NCBI GenBank assembly: GCA_027493615.1
Contig: JAOSKK010000038.1
Location: 248,001-312,000 of the forward strand
From: Verrucomicrobiota bacterium
GTDB lineage: Bacteria; Verrucomicrobiota; Verrucomicrobiia; Limisphaerales; J093
Direction of reading: 5' to 3'
DNA length: 64,000 nt
Made by a program: the position numbers and the translations under genes. The notes under the pieces are model-generated. The model had not been told where the DNA came from. It searched no databases and was given only the letters and a program-made list of their open reading frames with translations. Numbering within the stretch: the first letter of the stretch is position 1; each line of letters begins with the position of its first letter. This document shows positions 21,440 through 30,410 of the stretch, piece after piece.

Positions 21440-21595
21440 AGGGAGCAGGCGCAGGACGAAATCGGTCGGCGCATCCGCGGGGCTTTAGAGGTTTGGCTAA
21501 GGATGAATGTGTGGCGTGATCATCGTTCACCGATGGCGCTGCGTCAAATGAGGTGCCGCCCGACGCCGGCACGCCGGCGGTGTCGTGGCGGGCGA

Positions 21596-24157
21596 TCAGC
21601 GCCACTCGTGCTTGGGGTACCGGCGTTGGAGCTCCTGCTTGAGCCGGGGATAATGTTCCTTCCAGAAGTTCGCCAGGTCCTGGGTCACCTGGACCGGCCG
21701 GCGGCTGGGGGCCAGGATGTGGACCGCGACGGGCACGCGTCCCTGCGCCACCTTCGGGGTCTGGTGGACGTCGTACAGCTCCTGGATCCGCAGGGCAATG
21801 TGCGGCGGGTTGGCGGCGTCGTAGGCGACCTTGGGGCGCTGGCCATTGGCGAGTTCGAGCCGTTCGGGGGCGTGGCGGTCGAGCAGGTGGCGCTGGGCTG
21901 CGTTGAGCCACCCTTGCACCAGCGACTTGACCGGTTTGTCGCGGATCTCCTTGTACGAGCTGGCGCCGTGGCAGACCTGCTCGACGAGGAGCCGCCGATC
22001 CTCTTCGGTGATGGGGGGGAGCCCGAGCTCAGGGCAGTGGCGATGGAGGAAGTTCAGGCGGAGGATCCACTGGCCCACGCTGTGGTCCCACTGTTCGAGC
22101 TTGAGCCGTCCGGCCAGCACCTCAGCGGCGAGCAAGCGAGCCGCCGCGTCGGCCGGGGGGCTCGAGGCGGTGCCGTTCGAGCGCCAGACCGCGAAAGGAC
22201 ACGACCGTTTCGGCGGTCACGCGGCGCAGGGTTGAGTCGTAGGTCGTGCGGGTGTCCCGGGTCAGGTCTTCGGGGAACAACTCGGTGAGCCAGGCGGGTT
22301 CGAGGGCGGTGGCCAGGCTCAGGATGGTGTTGGTATCGCCTCCGGTCTGGCCCACCTCGCGTACCTCGGCGGCGACGAGCAGAGGGCTTTGCTGCACGAC
22401 GCTCTCGCGGGCAAGCACCCCGCGGCGTCCGTGCACGAGTTCGCAGCGGAGCGTCCCGGAATCCAGCCGGCGGGCGACGCGATCACTGAACCCGATCAGC
22501 ACACACTTCTGGAGGGCCGTGTCCTGGAACCGACCCGGCTGCGTGTCGAGGCCCTGCTCGCGGGCGATCCGGAGGAACTGGTCGAGCAGCGGGGCGACCT
22601 GGCGCGCGGTCACGGCGTGCACGCCGAGCTTGCGGCAGGCCTCGACCCGATAGTCGTTCTTCGCGGCGAAGTTCCAGGCGCGCATCAACAGGAACAGATC
22701 CGACGGCGCCTCGGTTCCCAGGAGATCCTCGCGGTACTCCTTCACGCGCTTGTCCACCTGGCGGAGGAACAGGTCCCGGCCCTGGGTGAGGGCGGCGACG
22801 AGGCAGGCCTGATAGACACAGCCGTGGTCCTGCGCTGCCAGGAGCATGCGGGCGTAGCGCGGATGGAGCGGGAAGGCGAGCATGCGGCGGCCCAGCGGGG
22901 TGATGACAGGCGCGGCGTGGGGGGTGTTCGGGGTCGTGTCGGGCTTCAGGGCACCCAGATCCAGAAGGAGTTCCTCGGCGTGGGCGAGGGCGCGCTCGTC
23001 CGGTGGTTCCAGCCACCGGAACCGCCGCAGGTCCTGCACACCAGCGGCCTTGAGGGTGAGCACCACCTCGGCGAGGTCCAGGCGCTTGACCTCGGGCAAT
23101 TCGTGGGCCGGACGCTCGGCGTGTTCCTGTTCGGTCCAGAGGCGGATGCAGGTGCCCGGAGCGGTGCGGCCGGCGCGGCCGGCTCTTTGATCGGCGGCGG
23201 CGCGGCTGATCTTCTCGATCAACAGGGTGTTGATGCCGCGGTAAGGGTCGTAGCGCGGGATGCGGGCCAGGCCGCTGTCGATGACCAGGCGCACGCCGTC
23301 GATGGTGAGCGAAGTCTCGGCGACGTTGGTGGACACGACGACTTTGCGGCGGTCGTAACGGGCCACGGCGGCGTCCTGGTCTCGGGGGCCAGTTCCCCGT
23401 GAAGCGGGAGGAGGACAAAGCCGCGCGACTCGGTCTGGTGCCGGATGGCCTCCAGGGTTTGCTGGATCTCGAAGGCGCCGGGCATGAACACCAGCACATC
23501 GCCGTCGCCCCCTGCCTGGACATACTGGCTGAAGGCGTCGGCGGCCTGTTCCCAGAGGGGCCGGCGGTCGGTGTAGGAGGGCGTGTCTTGATAACGAACC
23601 TCCACGGGGAACGCCCGCCCCTCGGCAATCAAAGGCGGTCCGGGCTTGAGGTAATCGCTCAGCAACCGGGTCTGGAGCGTGGCGGACATCACGAGCAAGC
23701 GCAGATCCGGCCGGGCGCCTTCCTGCAGGTCCAGGGCACGCGCCAGGGTGAGGTCGCCGTAGAGGTGGCGTTCGTGGAACTCGTCGAAGATCAGGGCCGA
23801 CACGCCGCGGAGCAGGGGGTCGTCGATCATCTGGCGGAGGAGAACGCCTTCGGTGACGAACCGGATGCGCGTGGTGTCGCAGACGCGGCTTTCGAAGCGG
23901 ATCTGGTAACCGACCTCGCGGCCGAGTTCCACGCCCAGTTCGTTCGCGACCCGGGCGGCGAGGAGGCGTGCGGCCAGGCGCCGCGGTTGGAGGACCACCA
24001 CCTGGCCCTCGCCGAGCAGACCGTGGCGGAGCAGGATCTGCGGAACCTGGGTGGACTTGCCCGAGCCGGTGGGTGCGGTGACGATCAGGCGACGCTCCGC
24101 GCGAAAGCGGGCGACGAGGGAGTCCTCGAGCTCATAGATGGGCAGGCGATCCGGCAT
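21596..24157 (-). CDS. hrpB: ATP-dependent helicase HrpB (frameshifted)
   Basis: About 850 aa DEAH-box helicase. Motif I TAPTGSGKST, motif II DEFHER, motif III SATLQTR, later STNVAETSLTI and QRAGRAGR. The HrpB-specific C-terminus includes FPLHPRYARMLLAA, VAVHILAPSRRPVQVTQDL and WKEHYPRLKQEL, ending RRYPKHEWR. Shifts lie near 23370 and 22150. It belongs to a family of probable RNA helicases of uncertain substrate. No link to neighbours is evident. Confidence 0.92.
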
Positions 24158-24263
24158 GCGGCGGTCTTGATAGCCGGGGGGCGCGCGCAGGGAAGCGTCC
24201 TGTTCCTTACGGATCTGCCCAGGGGGTGGTAGGAGTCGAGGTCACGAGACTCACGCCCAGGCT

Positions 24264-24294
24264 GAGCCTCCTGACGTCGGCGCCTACGGGAGGG
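24264..24294. repeat. Family-C repeat copy (half palindrome)
   Basis: GCCTCCTGACGTCGGCGCCT followed by ACGG; the same sequence recurs in hairpins at 30301-30382, 34962-35034 and 51287-51352. Confidence 0.7.
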
Positions 24295-24314
24295 CGGCGG
24301 CCAGCCGCACGACG

Positions 24315-24480
24315 GTGATGACGGGCATTTCCTGGTCTGGCCCAGCCCGGACCGTCAATCGGCCGGCCGTGCGGCATAACCAAGCCGGCGTGCTGAGCTG
24401 TGCCGACGGGCACGTGGAGACGTGGAAACGGTTCCCGCTGTCCGGTTCGTGCCCCAAGGGGTCGCCAACGCGTTCAGCCT
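24315..24480 (+). pseudogene. Remnant of H-x9-DG prepilin-like protein C-terminus
   Basis: The frame from 24315 reads TVNRPAVRHNQAGV then LSCADGHVETWKRF. His (24375), nine residues, then Asp-Gly is the H-x9-DG signature near the C-terminus of prepilin-type proteins common in planctomycetes and verrucomicrobia. No N-terminal methylation motif is present upstream, so only a fragment remains. The fragment runs into non-homologous sequence about 24460. Confidence 0.55.
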
Positions 24481-24601
24481 GTCACCAGCCCCAGATCCTG
24501 GGCCATTACCGAATGCCTGCAGGATTGGTCTTGCTGGCGGGCGGAGTGCGGTTGGGAAAGCAGCCTTCCGCCGCCATCCCCGCTATGCTTTGCTCGGCGG
24601 C

Positions 24602-26458
24602 GTGCAACGCTTCCTCCTGCTCCTGTCGGTCGGCTTTGGCCTGGCGGCTGCCGAGACACCGGTGGATCACCCGGTGGCACTCGATGACCTGCGTGTCCGC
24701 GATCCGTTTATCTATGTCGACCGTCCGACCGGCACTTACTACCTCTATGCGCAGACGGGCAACCGCCGGGCGGACCCGCAGCCCGGCCTCGGTGTCGAGG
24801 TTTATCGCAGTCATGACCTGACGCGATGGAGCCGACCCGAACTGGTGTTCCGGCGGCCGGAGGGGTTCTGGGGTGGCGAGGAGATCTGGGCGCCGGAAGT
24901 GCATCGGTTGGGCGAGCACTACTACCTGTTCGTGAGTTTCAACGGTCGTGCGGGTGGGCGTGGCACACAGATCCTGCGCGCCGAGTCCGCGGCCGGCCCG
25001 TTCACGGTGTTCAGCTCCGACGCCAACACACCTCCCGACCAGCGGTGTTTGGACGGGACGCCGTGGGTGGATCCGGACGGCACGTGTTGGCTGGTCTATT
25101 GCCACGAGTGGGTGCAGATCGGCGATGGCGCCATGCGGGCTGTGCGGATGAAGCCGGACTGGTCGGCGCGGGTGGGTGAACCCATCGAGCTGTTCCGCGC
25201 CAGTCAGGCGCCGTGGGTCAGGCCCCTGGAAAGCGGCGGTGCCGCGGGGCGGACCAACTTCGTCACCGACGGTCCCTGGCTGCATCGGACGGGCGACGGC
25301 CGGCTGGTGATGTTGTGGTCGAGTTTCGGCGCCGGCGGTTACACGCTGGGGCAGGCGCGCTCCGAGGACGGGTACGTGGATGGCCGGTGGACGCACGATC
25401 CGGTGCCGCTGTTCGCGGGGGATGGCGGCCATGGCATGCTGTTTCGCGCATTCGATGGCCAGCTTAAGCTCACCCTGCACCAGCCGAACAGCGGGGGACA
25501 GGAACGGGTGCGGTTCTTCGATGTGGCCGAGGAGGGCGGGCGGCTGGCCCTTGCACCGCAGCCGCGCCCGGCCGGGTACCTGTTCGCGCACATGACCCGG
25601 AAGGACTACGGCCGGCTCTACTACGCGCTCAGCACCGATGGCCTGCACTGGCAACGCCTCAACGGGGGCAGGCGCATCCTGGGTGACGAGTACTGGGGGC
25701 ACCCGGACATCTGCCGCGGGCACGACGGCCGGTTCTACCTCGTCGGCAACCGCCGGCCGAACCTCGATCTGACGCTGTGGGTCTCGACCAACCTCGTGCA
25801 TTGGGCGTTGCTCAAGGAACTCCGGCTGGATGTCAGCCGGGTGCCGGGGTACCGCGACAATTCGGGCGATCACGGCGCGCCGAAGATCTGGTTCGACGAC
25901 GCGCAGGGCATCTACGTGATCACGTGGCACAGCTCGCAGTCGCGGCGTCATCCCGTGGATACCGAGGCCTACTGGCGCGGCCAGCGGACGGTATACATGA
26001 CCTCGACCGATCTTGAGACCTTCAGCGAACCCCGGCGGTTGTTTCCCTGGGACCTGGCGACCATCGACGTCATTGTCCGGCGCGAGGGAGACCGGTACTT
26101 CGCGCTGTTGAAGGACGAGGCCATGCCGGCCTTTGATTGGCCGACGGGCAAGTCCATCCGCGTTGCGTCCGCCCCGGGCTTGAGCGGGCCGTGGAGCGAA
26201 CCGGGACCGCGGGTGACGCCCAACTTTCGGGAGGCGCCGACCGTGTTTCCGCGCCCGGACGGTTTGGGCTGGTATTTGTACACGGAGCAGTACCCGGCGG
26301 TGCAGTACACGGTGGCCACCGCGCCGCGGCTGGAGGGATCGTGGCACGAGTTGCACGTCTCGAGCTATGCGGTGCCTTCGGAGGCGCGGCACGGGTGTAT
26401 CCTGGCGGTGGACGCCGCGTGCTACGAAGCGTTGGTGCAGGCGTACGAGGAGAAATGA
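24602..26458 (+). CDS. Secreted glycoside hydrolase, family 43-like
   Basis: Intact, about 618 aa from GTG at 24602 (signal-like QRFLLLLSVGFGLAAAE); the true start may be slightly upstream, as the frame is open to 24422. The five-bladed propeller GH43 signature appears: VRDPFIYVDRPTGTYYLYAQ, EIWAPEVHRLGEHYYLFVS and DGTPWVDPDGTCWLVYCHEW. A second propeller-like half starts near 25600 (KDYGRLYYALSTDGLHW, GHPDICRGHDGRFYLVGN). It probably cleaves arabinose- or xylose-containing polysaccharide; substrate is not proven. The ribulokinase next door supports arabinan. Confidence 0.85.
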   Translation: MQRFLLLLSVGFGLAAAETPVDHPVALDDLRVRDPFIYVDRPTGTYYLYAQTGNRRADPQPGLGVEVYRSHDLTRWSRPELVFRRPEGFWGGEEIWAPEVHRLGEHYYLFVSFNGRAGGRGTQILRAESAAGPFTVFSSDANTPPDQRCLDGTPWVDPDGTCWLVYCHEWVQIGDGAMRAVRMKPDWSARVGEPIELFRASQAPWVRPLESGGAAGRTNFVTDGPWLHRTGDGRLVMLWSSFGAGGYTLGQARSEDGYVDGRWTHDPVPLFAGDGGHGMLFRAFDGQLKLTLHQPNSGGQERVRFFDVAEEGGRLALAPQPRPAGYLFAHMTRKDYGRLYYALSTDGLHWQRLNGGRRILGDEYWGHPDICRGHDGRFYLVGNRRPNLDLTLWVSTNLVHWALLKELRLDVSRVPGYRDNSGDHGAPKIWFDDAQGIYVITWHSSQSRRHPVDTEAYWRGQRTVYMTSTDLETFSEPRRLFPWDLATIDVIVRREGDRYFALLKDEAMPAFDWPTGKSIRVASAPGLSGPWSEPGPRVTPNFREAPTVFPRPDGLGWYLYTEQYPAVQYTVATAPRLEGSWHELHVSSYAVPSEARHGCILAVDAACYEALVQAYEEK

Positions 26459-26490
26459 ACGGGCACCGCGGCCGGTACGACGGGGGATGA

Positions 26491-26598
26491 ACGCAAAGCG
26501 GCGGTAAACCGCACGCACTCCAAACGCGTTGCGCCGGTCGCGCCGTGGGAAAGTCGCGAAGCGTATGGGAGTGCGTGCGGTTTACCGCCGCTTTGCGT
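26491..26598. repeat. Family-B hairpin with perfect 31-nt arms
   Basis: Arms 26491-26521 and 26568-26598 are exact reverse complements, with a 46-nt loop containing GCG-rich sequence. Core ACGCAAAGCGGCGGTAAACC. It lies 33 nt after the GH43 stop and may act as a terminator. Related, degenerate copies occur at about 10411-10520, 37403-37500, 43150-43206 and 45890-45998. Confidence 0.85.
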
Positions 26599-26681
26599 TG
26601 GGCGGGTCGCGGCGCGTGGGGACGCAGGTTCCGGCTTCCGTTTCGGCGGGTTGTTGCCACACTCCTCGCGAACCAACACCT

Positions 26682-28359
26682 ATGAGCGCTTCGTACACCC
26701 TCGGGCTGGACTACGGCACGAACTCCGTTCGTGCCCTCATCGTCAACACCGCCAACGGCCAGGAGGTCGGGACCGCCGTCTGGAATTACGCCCACGGCAC
26801 GGCCGGGGTGCTGCTGGGTCGCGACCCCAACCTGGCCCGGCAACATCCCGCCGACTACGTCGAGGGGGCCGAGGTCGCCATCAAGAAGGCGCTGGCCGAT
26901 GCCCGTAAGCGGCGGCGGGGGTTTCGTCCAGATCAGGTGGTGGGGATCGGGGGTGGACACGACCGGGAGCACGCCGTTGCCGGTGGATGCGCGGGGGACA
27001 CCGCTCGCGTTCCAGAAGCGGTTTGCCAAGAACCCGGCGGCCATGGCCTGGTTGTGGAAGGACCACACCGGCGTGGCGGAAGCCGCCGAGATCACGGCCT
27101 TGGCGGCCGAGTTGCGTCCCCATTACCTCGCCAAGTGCGGCGGCACCTATTCGAGCGAATGGTTCTTCAGCAAGATCCTGCACTGCCTCCGCACCAGCCC
27201 CGAGGTGTTCGACGCCGCCCATACCTGGGTGGAGTGCGCCGACTGGATCCCGGCCATGCTTACCGGCACCGAGGCACCCGACCAACTCACCGTGGGCGTT
27301 TGTGCCGCCGGCCACAAGGCGATGTACAACGACGCGTGGGGTGGGTATCCCGACGCCGAGTTCCTGGGCCGACTCGACCCGAGGCTCGGCGAACTCCGCG
27401 CCCGGTTGCGGCCCCAAGCGCATACGGTGGACCGGTCGGTGGGCGGATTGACGTCCGCGTGGGCCCGGCGCACGGGGTTGCCCGCCGGCATCCCCGTAGC
27501 CGTGGGTGCTTTCGATGCGCATCTGGGCGGTGTGGGCAGCGGCATCGCCCCGGGAACGCTCGTCAAGATCATCGGCACCAGCACCTGCGACATGATGGTG
27601 GCGCCGGTGGGGAAGCCGCTGGCCGACATTCCCGGTCTCTGCGGCATCGTGAACGGTTCGATCCTGCCCGGTTACTTCGGCCTCGAGGCCGGCCAGTCCG
27701 CGGTCGGGGACATCTTCAACTGGTGGGTGAACTACGTGCAGCCGGGTGGTCCGAAGGCGGGTTCGCACGAGTCGCTCACCGCCGGGGCGGCCCGGCTCAA
27801 GCCCGGCGAATCCGGCCTGCTGGCACTGGACTGGAACAACGGCAACCGGACCATCCTGGTGGATCAGCGGCTCACCGGCCTGCTGCTGGGCCAGACGCTC
27901 TACACGACGCCCGCCGAGATTTACCGGACGCTCATCGAAGCCACGGCCTTTGGCGCGCTCACAATCATCAACCGGTTCGAGGAGTATGGCGTCAAGGTCG
28001 ATCAGGTCGTGAACTGCGGGGGCATCGCCGAGAAGAGCCCGTTGGTCATGCAGATCTATGCAGACGTCACGGGGCGGCCGATGCAGATCAGTCGTTCGGC
28101 CCAGACCTGTGCGCTGGGCGCAGCCGTTGCCGGCGCAGTGGTCGCAGGGGTCCACCCGGATTTTGCCGCGGCCCAGCGGGCCATGACCGGGCTCAAACCG
28201 CGGGGATTCAAACCCAACCCCCAGGCCCATGCCGTCTATCGGGAACTCTACGGACTCTATCGCAAACTCCACGACGCGTTCGGTACACGCGAATGGTCGG
28301 GCAACCTGCACGACGTCATGAAGGCGCTGCTCGATGTTCGCCAGCGGGTGCGGCGGTAG
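26682..28359 (+). CDS. araB: Ribulokinase, FGGY family (one frameshift)
   Basis: About 558 aa. MSASYTLGLDYGTNSVRALI is the FGGY ATP-binding start. After a shift near 26925 it continues GVDTTGSTPLPVD and WLWKDHTGVAEAAEIT. Ribulokinase features include SSEWFFSKILHCL, GAFDAHLGGVGSGI, IIGTSTCDMM and NCGGIAEKSPLVMQIYADVT. It phosphorylates L-ribulose in arabinose breakdown. The isomerase and epimerase are not in the window. Confidence 0.9.
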
Positions 28360-28360
28360 G

Positions 28361-28383
28361 GCGAAGGGCGAAGGGCGAAGGGC
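28361..28383 (+). repeat. Tandem heptamer GGGCGAA
   Basis: Three consecutive GGGCGAA copies directly after the ribulokinase stop. The same heptamer recurs at about 7844-7868 and extensively at 42993-43060. Confidence 0.8.
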
Positions 28384-28429
28384 CACGCGGCACGCAGCAC
28401 AGATCACGAATGTCAACTTCAGCAAAGCC

Positions 28430-28825
28430 ATGGTTACGAAACTGCTTCACACCTGTTACCGCCTGAACGATCTCGAGCGATCGGTGCGGTTCTACAAGGA
28501 CGTGCTCGGCCTCGAAGAAGTCCGCCGGCACAAGTCACCGCGCGGTTCCGAGCTGGTGTTTCTCAAGGCACCGCAGAGCGAGGAGCTCATCGAGTTGTGC
28601 CACTTCCCGGACAGCGGGCCGGTGCAGGTGCAACCGGACCTCACGCACCTGGCGTTTGAGGTGGAGAGCCTGGAGGCCTTTGGGCAGCACCTCGCCCGTC
28701 ATGGCCTGCAGTACTCCGACGGCCCTCATCTGCGTCCGGACGGCAGCGGGTTCGCGTTCGTCGATGCGCCGGAGGGTTACGAGATCGAACTGATGCAACG
28801 TCCGAAGCAGTTTCTCGGGTTCTGA
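28430..28825 (+). CDS. VOC-family glyoxalase-like enzyme
   Basis: Intact, 131 aa from ATG at 28430 (MVTKLLHTCYRLNDLERSV). The reading frame is open upstream but that part is repeat-derived. The VOC pattern is clear: LLHTCYRL, RFYKDVLGLEEVRR, ELIEL, LTHLAFEVESL, FAFVDAPEGYEIELMQ. His and Glu metal ligands fall in the first strand, ELIEL, LTHLAF and YEIEL, as in lactoylglutathione lyase GloA. The small protein lacks family-specific proof of substrate. Confidence 0.85.
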   Translation: MVTKLLHTCYRLNDLERSVRFYKDVLGLEEVRRHKSPRGSELVFLKAPQSEELIELCHFPDSGPVQVQPDLTHLAFEVESLEAFGQHLARHGLQYSDGPHLRPDGSGFAFVDAPEGYEIELMQRPKQFLGF

Positions 28826-28992
28826 GCGGGAACCGCCCGGGCAACCGCGGACCACGCGAGCGGGGGTTTCGTGCCGCGCGTCTCCTGCGTGATGGCTCAT
28901 CTGGCGGCTATGTCTATGGCCTTCCAGTCGTCCGCGGAGGGGAGGGCGGGCTGGTTTGAATTCGGACCAATCCATGCCACTCTAACGCCCTA

Positions 28993-30266
28993 ATGATTCG
29001 GACTGACCTGATGAAAACGCACCTGCGAGCCTCGATCACGGGCCTCACCGCCCTGCTCACCCTCACGCTTAGCACCGTCGCCCATGATTGGCCGCAATGG
29101 CGCGGTCCCCACCGGGACGGCAAGTCCACCGAGACCGGCCTGCTGAGGAGTTGGCCCAGCGCCGGTCCGCCCCTGGTCTGGAAGGCAACCGGACTCGGGG
29201 CTGGTTACGCCACACTGGCGGTGGCGAGGGGGGCGCATCTACACGGCGGGGGATCGGGGCGACGACAGCTTCGTGCTGGCGTACAGCGAGCAGGACGGAA
29301 AGCCGGTGTGGTCGGCGAAGCTGGGCCGCGCGGGGGCGCCGGGCTGGGGCGGGTTTGCCGGGGTTCGGGCGGTGCCCACGGTGGACGGCGACCTGTTGTT
29401 CGCGATGGCACAGTACGGGGAGATCGCGGCGTTCGAGACGGCGACGGGCCGGGAGGTGTGGCGCAAGCAGATGACGAAGGATTACGGCGGCAAGCTGCCC
29501 GAGTGGGGTTTCAGCGAGTCGCCGTTGGTGGACGGCGAGCAGGTCGTGTTCACGCCGGGTGGTGAGCGGGGCGGCATCGTGGCGCTGAACAAGCGCACCG
29601 GGGCGTTGCTCTGGCAGTCGGCGGGTTTTACCGACGAGGCCCAGTACTCGTCGCTCATGCCGGCCACGATCGGCGGGGTGCCGCAGTATGTGCAGCTTAC
29701 CATGGCCAGCGTGGTGGGGGGTGGGGACGGATGGCCGGGTGCTCTGGCAGACGGCGCGCAAGGGGGCGACGGCGGTGATTCCGACGCCCTTGGTGCAGGA
29801 CGACTACGTGTACGTGACATCGGGTTACCAGATCGGCTGCAACCTGTTCCACATCACCAAGACCGGGGACCGGTTCGAGCCGCGCGAAGTGTACAAGAAC
29901 CGGGTGGTGATGAACCACCATGGCGGGGTGATCCTCATTGGTGACCACGTGTATGGCCACGATGATCGGCGCGGCTGGACATGTCAGGAGTTCAAGACCG
30001 GCAAGGCGGTGTGGCAGCACGAGGACGACATGCGCAAAGGCAGTTGTGTCTATGCCGATGGTCACCTGATCCTCCGCGAGGAGGAGCGGAAGGGCAGTCG
30101 CATCGCGCTCATCGAGGCCACGACTGCGGGCTACAAGGAGAAGGGGCGGTTCGAGCAGCCGGAACAAAGCGGGAAGCAGGCGTGGTCGCATCCGGTCGTG
30201 GCCAACGGCAAGCTCTACCTCCGCGACCAGGACATCCTGCTCTGCTACGACTTGAAACCGCGTTAG
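28993..30266 (+). CDS. Secreted PQQ-type beta-propeller protein (frameshifted)
   Basis: About 425 aa. A signal peptide (MKTHLRASITGLTALLTLTL; ATG also at 29011) is followed by DWPQWRGPHRDGKSTETGLL, typical of verrucomicrobial and planctomycete PQQ-like repeat proteins. Blades include GDRGDDSFVLAYSEQDGKPV, AAFETATGREVWRKQ and DGHLILREEERKGS. Shifts are near 29230 and 29715. Propeller proteins of this group are periplasmic and often of unknown role; no dehydrogenase residues are evident. Confidence 0.85.
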
Positions 30267-30300
30267 CGCGGGTGTTGGGTTGTCGGCATGAAACCGCGAC

Positions 30301-30382
30301 CGACCGTAGGCGCCGACGTCCGGAAGCGAAGTGGCGACGCTCCTGGTTCAAAACGCCTCCTGACGTCGGCACCTACGGGGGG
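30301..30382. repeat. Family-C hairpin before the C11-CHAT gene
   Basis: CGTAGGCGCCGACGT and ACGTCGGCACCTACG face each other across about 50 nt. It overlaps the extended reading frame of the next gene, which argues for a start downstream of it. Confidence 0.75.
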
Positions 30383-30410
30383 AAGAAAACGCGCGGCCAA
30401 GGAACGATCG

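Noticed and set aside
19988-22288. Plus-strand reading frame of 766 aa
   Set aside because: It is antisense to the sigma-54 activator and hrpB, both with full motifs. No domain is seen in it.
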